Assembly (NCBI RefSeq): GCF_000022065.1
Contig: NC_011898.1
Span: 124,001 to 188,000, forward strand
Length of the DNA: 64,000 nucleotides
From: Ruminiclostridium cellulolyticum H10
GTDB taxonomy: Bacteria > Bacillota > Clostridia > Acetivibrionales > DSM-1351
Direction: 5' to 3'
This document shows positions 35,948-44,974 of the stretch, piece by piece. The position numbers were made by a program, and so were the translations under genes. Position 1 is the first letter of the stretch; every line of letters starts with the position of its first letter. Under the pieces are notes generated by a model. It saw nothing but the letters and a program-made list of their open reading frames with translations. It was not told where the DNA came from and made no database searches.

Positions 35948-38230
35948 TTAATTTGCCTTTATATTTCTGTATTCTCCGGGGTTAATACCAACATATTTTT
36001 TAAAGAACCTATTAAAGCTCTGTTTATTGTTATATCCGAGACTAAGAGCAATATCGTTAATATTCATGTTTGTTTGACGCAGCAGACGCTGTGCTTCTTC
36101 AATTCTCATATTATTTATATAATTAACAATGTTTTCTCCCGTTTCATCATTAAATATTTTTCTTACGTGGGAATAGCTGAGTCCCACATGTTCAGCCAGC
36201 ATATTAATTGCAATATCCTTCTTATAGTTTTTATGAATATAGTCCAAAATCTTTACTATATGGGACTTCCCTTCAACTTTGAACATTTCATTGTACTCAA
36301 TAATCTGTAAGTAGATGTTTGAGAGGAACAAACCAGCTTCGTCCAGAGTGTCAATCTCGGCAAGCTTACTGTATATGTTAAAGTCATTTCCGAAGACCTT
36401 GCTGACGCTTATATTTAAATCCAGCAAATATTTTATGGTGCTTCCAAGCAACTGATTAAGAATAAGCATGATATTGTCATAGCTGAGGTTCTTATTATGC
36501 TTAATTTCATCAAAAAAGCTGCTTATAGAAGATAAAAGTGCATCTTTGGAACCTATATCAATATTGTTGAATATCTGTTTTTCCATATTAAACGGGTAGA
36601 AATATTTGTTAGTAGCTGCAGTGTTCTCCTTTTGATATATAAAAGCTTCGTGGCCTATTATAAATCTTTGTTTAATTAAATTCTGTGCTTCATTATATGA
36701 ATTCCTTATTTTTAGAATGTCATCGTAAATACCTCCGAGACAAACGGATATGGTGGTTTCAATTATTTTTGACGCTTCCTGCTGTACAATAGAGAAGGCA
36801 CTTTTCAGTACATGAGTAACCTTTATAATGTCCTCATCGGTTATATTAACAATAATAACTACCTTATCTCCGTCAAGAACAACACCGGAACAAATAAAAG
36901 ATTCACCCACTTTTTCTTCGGATAGGTTCAATATTACTGATTTAAGGTAATACTGATGTTCATAGGAGAAGTTTGATATAAAATCATTGTATTTATCAAT
37001 ATATATTACACAACACAGGGTATTCTTCAACGGGAAAAGCTTCATTTCATCTTCAGAGTTTGAAGGCTTTCCCCTTAAAAGGCTTAATAAATAATTTTCA
37101 CGAAGATTTTTCTGATCCCTTTCAATGGTACGAAATAGCTGATCCTCTTGTTTTATCATGACATCAAAGGTTTTGGACAGAAGAGTGAACTCATTTCCGT
37201 TTCCTATAATGTCAATACCCTTTCGGGATTTTATCTCCTGTACAAGTTTTTTTACAGGGTTGAACAATCTACGAGAAATTACATATGACAACAGAACAAA
37301 AAGCACTAAAAGAAAAATAGATATGTATATTATCGACATTTTTAAAGAGTTTACCTTGGTAGTTAGGGTATCCAGAGAAAATACGCCTACAAATGTCCAA
37401 TTTTCGGCACCTGTTTTCAGATAAGTAATCAGAAACCTTTTTTCGTTAATACTATGAATAAAATGTCCTCTTTCGATTTCACTATTTAAAATCTTTGATA
37501 TGTATGGAACATCAGTTAAGTTTTTATTAAGTATGGTTTTATCAACCGAAGATATGACTTCACCATTTGCATTTATAATGCTTATAAAATCACTGATGTC
37601 ATAATTGTTACTGTTAATAAGATTACTCAGTCTGCTTTCATATATATTTATCGTAATTGACCCTTTAAGATTAGTTGTATAAGTCAAAGGGAAAATATAT
37701 GATATGACTGAGCTGTTTCCATTAGTATCACTTGGTCTGGGGTCTGTCCAGGATAACGGTTCTCCGAGTTCTTTGCTTTTTATATAGTATTTAAGCCAGG
37801 TTTCATCGGGAAAGGTTTCCTTGGGATAAACGCCATTACTGGTTGCTATATAATTAGAATTATCTAGGTAAAGGTATACAGAAGAGTAAGCATTATTTGT
37901 TTTAACTATATCGGATAGCTTGGATACGAACTGATAGAGCATTAGATTGTTATCACTGTCTTTAATAGCCTGATTTATATCATCCATTCCATACAATCTG
38001 TTAAGAGTTTCATCCAAAGACAAATGAAGGATTTCGTTATTGATGGTCTGGCTTAGAAGATCTGTAACACTTTTTGCAGAATCCAGCTTTCCCAAGCCAG
38101 AACGACCTATTTCATCTTCAGAATATTTCATTATGCCATAATTGAAAATGAATGTAATAGTGATAATAGGTATAATTATAAATAAAGAAAGTACAATCAT
38201 TAATTTAACAATTACCGAATAATTTTTCAT
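35948..38230 (-). CDS. membrane-bound AraC-family regulator
   Basis: The 760-residue protein has a membrane segment at about 8-30, an extracellular sensor domain (about 31-295, Cache-like) and a second membrane segment (about 300-320, IIYISIFLLVLFVLLSYVI). A long cytoplasmic part follows, ending in two helix-turn-helix motifs (DIAINMLAEHVGLSYSHVRKIF and NINDIALSLGYNNKQSFNRFF). This one-protein sensor/regulator type is common beside Gram-positive sugar importers. It is divergent from the importer genes at 38607 and probably regulates them. GGGGTG precedes the ATG. Confidence 0.85.
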   Translation of the reverse strand: MKNYSVIVKLMIVLSLFIIIPIITITFIFNYGIMKYSEDEIGRSGLGKLDSAKSVTDLLSQTINNEILHLSLDETLNRLYGMDDINQAIKDSDNNLMLYQFVSKLSDIVKTNNAYSSVYLYLDNSNYIATSNGVYPKETFPDETWLKYYIKSKELGEPLSWTDPRPSDTNGNSSVISYIFPLTYTTNLKGSITINIYESRLSNLINSNNYDISDFISIINANGEVISSVDKTILNKNLTDVPYISKILNSEIERGHFIHSINEKRFLITYLKTGAENWTFVGVFSLDTLTTKVNSLKMSIIYISIFLLVLFVLLSYVISRRLFNPVKKLVQEIKSRKGIDIIGNGNEFTLLSKTFDVMIKQEDQLFRTIERDQKNLRENYLLSLLRGKPSNSEDEMKLFPLKNTLCCVIYIDKYNDFISNFSYEHQYYLKSVILNLSEEKVGESFICSGVVLDGDKVVIIVNITDEDIIKVTHVLKSAFSIVQQEASKIIETTISVCLGGIYDDILKIRNSYNEAQNLIKQRFIIGHEAFIYQKENTAATNKYFYPFNMEKQIFNNIDIGSKDALLSSISSFFDEIKHNKNLSYDNIMLILNQLLGSTIKYLLDLNISVSKVFGNDFNIYSKLAEIDTLDEAGLFLSNIYLQIIEYNEMFKVEGKSHIVKILDYIHKNYKKDIAINMLAEHVGLSYSHVRKIFNDETGENIVNYINNMRIEEAQRLLRQTNMNINDIALSLGYNNKQSFNRFFKKYVGINPGEYRNIKAN

Positions 38231-38498
38231 TATTGCACCCCGTCGTGTATTAATATTTCTAAAATACCGTAATAACTATTATATATTAATATTAAATTCA
38301 TTTCCTCTTTATTAGTCTAAAGATTTTGAAAAAAATTAAATATTATCCTTTTAAAGTAATTTGGGCATAACTGGTATTTAAATTAATTATAGGAATCAAA
38401 ATTGATTATTGTATAGCCGAATTTTGTCCTTTGTAACCCTTCTGTCCCTAAACACAGCTAAAATGATTAAAACTGAAATACATAAGAAATTGTCATTC

Positions 38499-38526
38499 TT
38501 GAACTGAAATTTTCTCGTGATAGAAT
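38499..38526 (+). promoter_or_regulatory. candidate promoter of the first importer operon
   Basis: TTGAAC (38499-38504) and TAGAAT (38521-38526) are 16 bases apart, leaving a leader of about 75 bases. It lies in the 376-base AT-rich gap between the divergent regulator and permease genes. I see no gene in that gap and no convincing palindromic operator. Confidence 0.5.
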
Positions 38527-38606
38527 AATGCCATCAGCAGATCAAATCAATAGTTTTTATTTATTATATTAGATTTCAAAAAATAAACTGGGGGGTTGCT
38601 GTTTGC

Positions 38607-39563
38607 ATGGGAAAAAATAGTACTGCTGTTTCAAAAGCTTTACCAAATAAACTTCCTAAAAAGGGATTTGGTCATTATTTCAAAAGGGATATTTATCTTT
38701 ATTTATTGTTAGTATTACCGGTTGCATACTTTATAATATTTAAATATATACCGATGTACGGTATCGTTATTGCATTCAAGGAATACAATATATTTCAGGG
38801 AGTACTTGCCAGTCCTTGGATAGGATGGGATGCCTTCAGAGAAGTATTCAGATCCGATGACTTTTTCAGAGCACTTAGAAATACATTTCTGCTCAATGGC
38901 TTTGATATGATATTCGGTTTCCCTGCTCCAATCATTCTTGCAATTATAATTAATGAAGTTAAATCCGTAAGGTATAAAAGAATTTCTCAAACTATGCTTT
39001 ATCTTCCACACTTTTTATCATGGGTTATCATCGGTGGTATAGTGCTTCAGATATTTGCACCCAATTTTGGCATGATTGACACTATTGTTAAAGACATGGG
39101 ATTTAAAACAATACCGTTTTTAACAGAAAAATGGCATTGGTTGGCTACATATACCGGTATTGGTATATGGCAAAGTGCAGGTTGGAGTATGATAATATAT
39201 CTGGCAGCTATAAGCGGAATTCCTGCAGAGTTGTATGAAGCCGCAGATGTAGACGGTGCAGGAAGACTTAGGAAGATATGGAGCATAACACTACCTGCTA
39301 TTAAGTCTACAATAATTATTCTGTTTATATTGAATATTGGTAAGATTTCCATGATTGGTTTTGATCGTCCGTACATTCTTGGAAATCAGCAGGTTAAGGA
39401 CTTCTCAGATGTTATTAGTACCTATGTATACAGGGTCGGATTACAGTCATCGAGGTACAACATTGCGACTGCGGTAGGACTATTCCAGTCCATTGTTGGA
39501 TTGGTTTTCCTGTCAGTTACCAACTGGATAGCAAATAAGAGCGGTGAGCAAGGTATTTGGTAG
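38607..39563 (+). CDS. ABC importer permease, LplB type
   Basis: The 318-residue protein has six predicted membrane segments and the inner loop EAADVDGAGRLRKIWSITLPAIK, the coupling motif of sugar-importer permeases. The N-terminus (YLLLVLPVAYFIIFKYIPMYGIVIAFKEYN) is typical of LplB. It pairs with the next permease and the lipoprotein at 40518. No ATPase gene is in the cluster; such CUT1 systems usually share an MsmK-type ATPase. Substrate is inferred from context as xylan-derived oligosaccharide. The ribosome site is GGGGGGTT. Confidence 0.9.
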   Translation: MGKNSTAVSKALPNKLPKKGFGHYFKRDIYLYLLLVLPVAYFIIFKYIPMYGIVIAFKEYNIFQGVLASPWIGWDAFREVFRSDDFFRALRNTFLLNGFDMIFGFPAPIILAIIINEVKSVRYKRISQTMLYLPHFLSWVIIGGIVLQIFAPNFGMIDTIVKDMGFKTIPFLTEKWHWLATYTGIGIWQSAGWSMIIYLAAISGIPAELYEAADVDGAGRLRKIWSITLPAIKSTIIILFILNIGKISMIGFDRPYILGNQQVKDFSDVISTYVYRVGLQSSRYNIATAVGLFQSIVGLVFLSVTNWIANKSGEQGIW

Positions 39564-39582
39564 AAGAAAGGTGGTATAATAA

Positions 39583-40455
39583 ATGATTTATAAAACCAGT
39601 GATAAGGTTTTTAATATATTTATAAACAGTATTACGTTAATTAGTGTTATATTATGTTTGTTCCCAGTATTAAATGTTGTCGCCGTTTCTTTAAGTTCTA
39701 ATTCGGCAATACTGGCTTCAAAGGTCTTTGTATGGCCTATAGACTTTAATATAGAATCATATAAGGCTATTCTTAAAGATACCACAATGATTTGGTCACT
39801 TGTGTATACGATTATTATAACTTTTGCGTACACTGCAATTGGTATGTTTCTTACAATCTGTGCAGCGTATCCTCTTACCAAACAGAGACTTAGAGGAAGA
39901 AATGCCATAATGCTGATGATAATATTTACAATGTATTTCAGCGGTGGACTTATACCTGACTATATGCTGGTTAAAAATCTGAACATGTTGGACAGCTCGT
40001 GGAGTTTGATATTACCGGGGGTATTAAGTGCATTTAACCTTATAGTTTTAAAAACGTTCTTTACATCTTTGCCAGAGAGTCTTGAAGAATCAGCAATCCT
40101 TGACGGGTGCAATGATATAGGAGTTCTTTTCAAGATCGTACTTCCGTTATCTAAGCCTGTACTCGCTACGCTGAGTCTGTTCTATGCTGTTGGAAAATGG
40201 AACAGCTTCATGGACGCTCTCTTTTATATCAGTGATTCTAAACTATATCCATTGCAGTTAAAGCTATACCAGATAATTGTTAACAGTCAGACTGTAGATG
40301 CATCCATAGGAGACGGAGGTGTTTCACAGAACCTTCCGCCTGAAAGTCTTAAAGCGGCCTGTGTAGTATTTGCAACATTACCTATAGTTCTTGTATATCC
40401 AAAGCTTCAGAAATACTTTGTCAGCGGTATAATGATCGGTGCTGTCAAAGGCTGA
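39583..40455 (+). CDS. ABC importer permease, YtcP type
   Basis: The 290-residue partner of the preceding permease has six predicted membrane segments and the coupling loop EESAILDGCNDIGVLFKIVLPLSKP. It ends in YFVSGIMIGAVKG, the usual YtcP ending. AAAGGTGG precedes the ATG, 19 bases after the previous stop. Confidence 0.9.
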   Translation: MIYKTSDKVFNIFINSITLISVILCLFPVLNVVAVSLSSNSAILASKVFVWPIDFNIESYKAILKDTTMIWSLVYTIIITFAYTAIGMFLTICAAYPLTKQRLRGRNAIMLMIIFTMYFSGGLIPDYMLVKNLNMLDSSWSLILPGVLSAFNLIVLKTFFTSLPESLEESAILDGCNDIGVLFKIVLPLSKPVLATLSLFYAVGKWNSFMDALFYISDSKLYPLQLKLYQIIVNSQTVDASIGDGGVSQNLPPESLKAACVVFATLPIVLVYPKLQKYFVSGIMIGAVKG

Positions 40456-40517
40456 TATAAGGTCTTCAGATAATCTGAAGATTTATATATAAAAATAAAG
40501 TAATGGGGGAGATATTA

Positions 40518-42110
40518 ATGAAAAAGCTAAGTACCAGAATTGTAAGCCTGGCACTGTTAACATCAATGAGCGTCACTCTTTTTGCTGGGTGCGGTTCAAA
40601 CGGCGGAACAGACGCAGATAGTTCAAAGAGTGCTTCATCTTCAGGTGCAGCAAAATCGGGCCCAGCGGTAGAATTAACCGTAGAAGTTTTTGACAGAGCT
40701 ACACCAGGATATAAGGCTGATGATAATTTCCAGATAAAATGGATTCAAGAGAACTTTGGTAAGCCAAACAATATTAATGTTAAGTTTGTACCTGTTTTAA
40801 GACAACAGGAAGTAGAAAAGCTGAACGTTCTTATGGCATCAAACCAAGCACCGGATATCAGCTTTACTTATAATGACGGTATTATTTACAACTATGTTAA
40901 GAGCGGAGGACTTACTGATTTAGGAGACCTTTTAACAAAGAATGCTTCCAATCTTACAAAATATCTTGGGCAAACTTTACTTGATTATGGCAAATTTGAC
41001 GGAAAGCAGCTTGCAGTTCCTGCAAAGAGAGTTATAGAAGGCTGCTTCTCGGCATATATCCGTAAAGACTGGCTGGATGCAGTCGGAATGTCAGTTCCTA
41101 CTACAACTGATGAATGGTATCAGGTAATGAAGGCATTTAAGGAAAAGGATCCCGGAAAACTTGGAGACAAGAACTATCCTTTTAGTACATTTGTTGATCC
41201 AAACAATATAAACTGGACTACATCAATGTTGTTAGAGTCCTTCAAACAGCCTATTTCAGAAGAACAAAGAATGACATTGCCAAACTGGGTAATTCCTGGA
41301 TTTAAAGATGGTATGAAATTCTTGAATAAGCTATACAACGAGGGTATATTGAATCCTCAGTTCGCCTTGGATAAAGACGGAAAGCAGTATGAAAAAGATG
41401 TATCACAGGGTAGAATTGGTTTCATGATACATAATTATGACTTCCCCATCAGAGTTACTCCCGGATTATTATCTGAGTTGAAAAAGCAGGTTCCTGGAGC
41501 AGATATGGTTCCATGTGATCCGTTCACAAACTCGGATGGTAAACATCCAAAAATGAAATATAATCCTAATGGATTGTATATAATAGTTCCAAAAGTAAGC
41601 AAACATGCGGAAGAAGCCGTTAAGTACCTTGAATGGCAATCAAAACCAGAAGTAATTAAGTTCCTGCAAAATGGTATTAAAGGTGACCAGTATACTGATG
41701 AAGTTGACGGTATCCCGGCTAACTTTATACAGAATGATCAGCTTTCTGATGACAAGAAAGCTAACTTCACTGATTTGGCATTGATTGTTAACGGTAAAGA
41801 ATTCGGAGATCCTGCAAAGAACATTCAGGCGGCATCTTTCGGATACCCCGGATTTGAAGATACATTTAAGAAGGCATATGACATTTCTCTTACAGATGCA
41901 AACTATATTCCACACTTTGATACTGTTATAGAAGCACAGGCAAAATATCAGAAGGCTCTTTCCGACAAAGAAGCAGAAATATTTGTTAAGAGTATCACTT
42001 GCAAACCTGCTGATTTCGATAAGACTTATGACAAACTTGTTGCTGAGTACATGAAGTCAGGCGGACAGGAAATTGTTGATGAGAAATTAGCTGCATTGAA
42101 GAAGAAATAA
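40518..42110 (+). CDS. ABC importer solute-binding lipoprotein, LplA type
   Basis: The 530-residue protein has a lipoprotein signal peptide with lipobox LFAGC, acylated at Cys25, then a Ser/Ala-rich linker and a large binding domain. Its size fits LplA-like proteins for long or branched oligosaccharides. The ATG at 40518 has GGGGGAGA before it; the one at 40503 lies upstream of this site. The tight link with two permeases and closeness to aguA suggest aldouronate binding (inference). Confidence 0.88.
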   Translation: MKKLSTRIVSLALLTSMSVTLFAGCGSNGGTDADSSKSASSSGAAKSGPAVELTVEVFDRATPGYKADDNFQIKWIQENFGKPNNINVKFVPVLRQQEVEKLNVLMASNQAPDISFTYNDGIIYNYVKSGGLTDLGDLLTKNASNLTKYLGQTLLDYGKFDGKQLAVPAKRVIEGCFSAYIRKDWLDAVGMSVPTTTDEWYQVMKAFKEKDPGKLGDKNYPFSTFVDPNNINWTTSMLLESFKQPISEEQRMTLPNWVIPGFKDGMKFLNKLYNEGILNPQFALDKDGKQYEKDVSQGRIGFMIHNYDFPIRVTPGLLSELKKQVPGADMVPCDPFTNSDGKHPKMKYNPNGLYIIVPKVSKHAEEAVKYLEWQSKPEVIKFLQNGIKGDQYTDEVDGIPANFIQNDQLSDDKKANFTDLALIVNGKEFGDPAKNIQAASFGYPGFEDTFKKAYDISLTDANYIPHFDTVIEAQAKYQKALSDKEAEIFVKSITCKPADFDKTYDKLVAEYMKSGGQEIVDEKLAALKKK

Positions 42111-42131
42111 TTAAAACTAAATAAGCTGATT

Positions 42132-42164
42132 AAAACCCACTTGGACTTTGTCCAAGTGGGTTTG
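42132..42164 (+). terminator. strong hairpin after the first solute-binding gene
   Basis: AAACCCACTTGGA pairs with TCCAAGTGGGTTT around a 5- to 7-nt loop. Only three T follow, so it may stabilise the binding-protein mRNA as well as terminate. Confidence 0.7.
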
Positions 42165-42193
42165 CTGTATGTGCAGCAAATTTGGGTAAAACA

Positions 42194-42202
42194 TGCTATA
42201 AT
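42194..42202 (+). promoter_or_regulatory. extended -10 promoter before a possible microprotein
   Basis: TGCTATAAT is a perfect extended -10 element with no gene of normal size behind it for more than 300 bases. Confidence 0.45.
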
Positions 42203-42246
42203 GGATACGTGTGGCAAGAGCTACTAATTAAACACAAAGAGGGTAC

Positions 42247-42342
42247 TTGCATACCGATGAAATAAGTATAATTCTTCCGCTCCTGCTTGTGGTAATTACC
42301 ACTGTATCAATATTTACATTTTACAGGCGTGGAATGAATTAA
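42247..42342 (+). CDS. possible 31-residue membrane microprotein
   Basis: From a TTG preceded by AAAGAGGG, the frame encodes MHTDEISIILPLLLVVITTV followed by SIFTFYRRGMN and a stop. This is a clean single membrane segment with an Arg-Arg end. It lies 45 bases behind an extended -10 promoter in an otherwise gene-free stretch of 366 bases. The ribosome site is very close to the TTG, and chance cannot be excluded. The rest of the gap holds only the promoters described. Confidence 0.3.
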   Translation: MHTDEISIILPLLLVVITTVSIFTFYRRGMN

Positions 42343-42478
42343 TGTTTGTGGTAGTATTTATAAGTGAGGACACAGCAAAGACTCTGACTGTTGGAATATA
42401 GTCAATGTCATGACAGTACATACATCATGGTGCAACAAAAGGAGAATTTGCGTAAAATATTTTGTCGAATAAAACTAT

Positions 42479-42507
42479 TTGGCTTTTTAAATATTGTGTT
42501 GTAAAAT
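42479..42507 (+). promoter_or_regulatory. candidate promoter of the deacetylase gene
   Basis: TTGGCT (42479-42484) and TAAAAT (42502-42507) are 17 bases apart and 24 bases before the ATG. Confidence 0.45.
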
Positions 42508-42530
42508 GAAAGAAAAGGACGATAAATGAC

Positions 42531-43331
42531 ATGAGATACGAATTTTACTATCCTCAAGGCAAAAAAAAAGCATTAACATTCAGTTATGATGATGGACAGA
42601 TACATGACCGTCGACTTGTAGAGATATTTAACAAGTATAATATGAAAGCAACTTTTCATCTAAATTCCGGGACACTTGGAACAGATGGCTTTATAACAAA
42701 AGAAGAGATTGAAAGTCTGTATAAGGGACATGAAATCTCCTGCCACAGTGTAACCCATCCTTATTTGACAAAATTGTCAAAGGAACAGATTGTTGAAGAG
42801 ATAAGAGAAGATAGAAGAGAGCTTGAAAATATAGTAGGCTATCCTTTAAGAGGAATGTCATACCCATTTGGCGAATATGATGCCGATGTAGTAAAGGCTC
42901 TGGACGTTTTAGGTATAGAGTATTCACGTACGGTTAACTCAACGGGCGGGTTTTCTATGCCGGGTAATTTTCTGGAATGGCATCCTACCTGCCACCACAA
43001 TAGTGGCATAAAAGCAAAACTTTTAGACTTTAAAAATCCATCACCTTGGCTTAAACTTCCATTATTTTACATATGGGGACACAGCTTTGAATTTTACAGG
43101 GAAAATAACTGGGAGGTTATTGAAGATTTCTGTAAGGAAGCTGCTGATGACCCAGCAATATGGTATGCTACCAATATAGAAATAAAAGATTACATATGTG
43201 CTCTAAAGGGATTGATATTCAGTGTAGATCAAACAATAGTATACAATCCGAGTGCTGTTTCGGTGTGGCTGTCAAGAGACGACAGGAGTGCAGTTGAATT
43301 AAAAGCAGGGCAAACCCTTACATTCCGTTAA
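42531..43331 (+). CDS. polysaccharide deacetylase (NodB/CE4 fold), cytoplasmic
   Basis: The 266-residue protein begins directly with its catalytic domain. SYDDG carries the catalytic and metal Asp, CHSVTHP the two metal His, and SYPFGEYD the next motif. WHPTCHH carries a late His candidate. There is no signal peptide, which is unusual, as most CE4 enzymes act outside. Between importers and intracellular xylan enzymes, it may remove acetyl groups from imported xylo-oligosaccharides (inference). A modest AAAGGA ribosome site precedes the ATG. Confidence 0.85.
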   Translation: MRYEFYYPQGKKKALTFSYDDGQIHDRRLVEIFNKYNMKATFHLNSGTLGTDGFITKEEIESLYKGHEISCHSVTHPYLTKLSKEQIVEEIREDRRELENIVGYPLRGMSYPFGEYDADVVKALDVLGIEYSRTVNSTGGFSMPGNFLEWHPTCHHNSGIKAKLLDFKNPSPWLKLPLFYIWGHSFEFYRENNWEVIEDFCKEAADDPAIWYATNIEIKDYICALKGLIFSVDQTIVYNPSAVSVWLSRDDRSAVELKAGQTLTFR

Positions 43332-43378
43332 AAGAATTTAGATTCCATAAATAATTATATAAGGAAGGGTTGCATTAA

Positions 43379-44956
43379 ATGTTGAAAGTACTTCTTGTAG
43401 ATGATGAACCATATGTTCTTGAAGGGCTGAAAGTTATGCTGGACTGGGAAGCACATGGCTTTAGAATTTGCGGTGAAGCATCAAATGGAGAGGATGCACT
43501 GGAAATTGTGAGAGTGTGCAACCCTGATCTTATAATGACAGACATAAGTATGCCCAGAATAGATGGTTTGGAATTAATCAGGCTGTCAACCGAAAATCTC
43601 AAGTCTACTGCAAAGTTTGTCATACTCAGCGGCTATGACGATTTTTCCTATGCCAAGCGTGCTATGCTGTACAATGCCAGCAACTATTTGCTCAAACCAC
43701 TGGATGATGTTGAACTCGATAGTGTTGTTACTAAACTTGCAGAGCAGATCAAAAAGGAACGTAAAGAAACCGAAAATATAAATAAACAGCTTTCATTCAT
43801 TGCTAATCAGAGCATTATAAGACTAATTAATGGAGACAATAAGCCATCTCTTATAGGTAGGGTAGGTATGCTTCTTGATATTGCAGAGGATGAAGAGTTC
43901 AGGTGTATACTTTTTGAGATTGATTCAGCTGACAGCTGGGTTCAGGGAGAAGAAAGAACCGAATTGAATATAAATAGAACAACACCGGCAAGGGTCATAG
44001 AAGATGCTCTTGATCCGGCTTTTCAGTTTCGTATATTTGAGGACGGAAAAGGACGAATCGGCATAATTGCCAGTGAAAAAATGCCGTTCTTCAATACACT
44101 TGAGGAGTTTACAAAGAGTCTGCTTTTACAATTAAATCAAATTTTTGGGGACGTGGTTTACGCTTCAATAAGTGATTCCGAAAAGGGCCTATCGTTGATA
44201 AGCAAAACGTACAAACAGGCTCTTTTTGCCATTGGATTTAAATTTTATTCACCTGGTAAAAGCCTCATAAGTTACGAGAATGTTAAGGGGCTGAATCTTA
44301 ATTTCGAAATGTGTACGGAATATTATAATGCACTATTAGATTTCATAAGGGCTAACCGTGTTGAGGATATTGAACCTGTTGTATGCAGACTTTTTAAGAA
44401 TTTTTCAGAAAACCACAGTGCTCCACAGATAATCATTTCTTATCTCATGAACTTTCAGATGGAGTTGGTAAAGCTCATAATGGAGATAGGAGGAGACTTA
44501 AAGGAGTTTCTAACTCTTGCATTGGGTTTTCAAAAAACAGCAGAGCACTTAAATATGTCAAATCTTCAGGGTGAATTTCTGAAGCAATGCTTGAGTGCTG
44601 CTTCGCATATAAATGGTTTTAAACAGGGAAACCCTCAGTTTATTGTATGTGAGGTAAAAAACTATATTAAGCAGAATTATTGCAAGGACATTAAATTGAA
44701 AGAGGTAGCAAGGCATTTTTACATGAACTCCGTGTACCTCGGACAGTTGTTTAAAAAGGTTTCAGGTGTACAGTTTAACGATTACCTGAATAATGTACGT
44801 GTTGAAGAAGCTAAAAAGCTTCTTCAGAGAACAGATATGAAGGTGAGCGAGATTTCAAGTGCGGTGGGCTACAATGATCCAAAATATTTTTTAAGTAAAT
44901 TTAAAGCAATTACAAGTCTGCCCCCTTCAGCCTTTAAAACAGGGAAAACTACCTAA
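43379..44956 (+). CDS. response regulator, YesN type (receiver plus AraC domain)
   Basis: The 525-residue protein has a receiver domain with the phosphate acceptor Asp55 (LIMTDISMPRIDG), a middle region of about 270 residues and a C-terminal AraC DNA-binding domain (IKLKEVARHFYMNSVYLGQLF; KVSEISSAVGYNDPKYFLSKF). It probably controls the importer and hydrolase genes. It is followed 18 bases later by the sensor kinase, its likely partner. The ribosome site is AAGGAAGGG. Confidence 0.92.
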   Translation: MLKVLLVDDEPYVLEGLKVMLDWEAHGFRICGEASNGEDALEIVRVCNPDLIMTDISMPRIDGLELIRLSTENLKSTAKFVILSGYDDFSYAKRAMLYNASNYLLKPLDDVELDSVVTKLAEQIKKERKETENINKQLSFIANQSIIRLINGDNKPSLIGRVGMLLDIAEDEEFRCILFEIDSADSWVQGEERTELNINRTTPARVIEDALDPAFQFRIFEDGKGRIGIIASEKMPFFNTLEEFTKSLLLQLNQIFGDVVYASISDSEKGLSLISKTYKQALFAIGFKFYSPGKSLISYENVKGLNLNFEMCTEYYNALLDFIRANRVEDIEPVVCRLFKNFSENHSAPQIIISYLMNFQMELVKLIMEIGGDLKEFLTLALGFQKTAEHLNMSNLQGEFLKQCLSAASHINGFKQGNPQFIVCEVKNYIKQNYCKDIKLKEVARHFYMNSVYLGQLFKKVSGVQFNDYLNNVRVEEAKKLLQRTDMKVSEISSAVGYNDPKYFLSKFKAITSLPPSAFKTGKTT

Positions 44957-44974
44957 TTCGGAGATGAATTTACC

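Noticed and set aside
38231-38606. Riboswitch or small gene in the 376-base divergent gap
   Set aside because: The gap is AT-rich with a plausible promoter but no frame with a ribosome site and no conserved structure that I can recognise.
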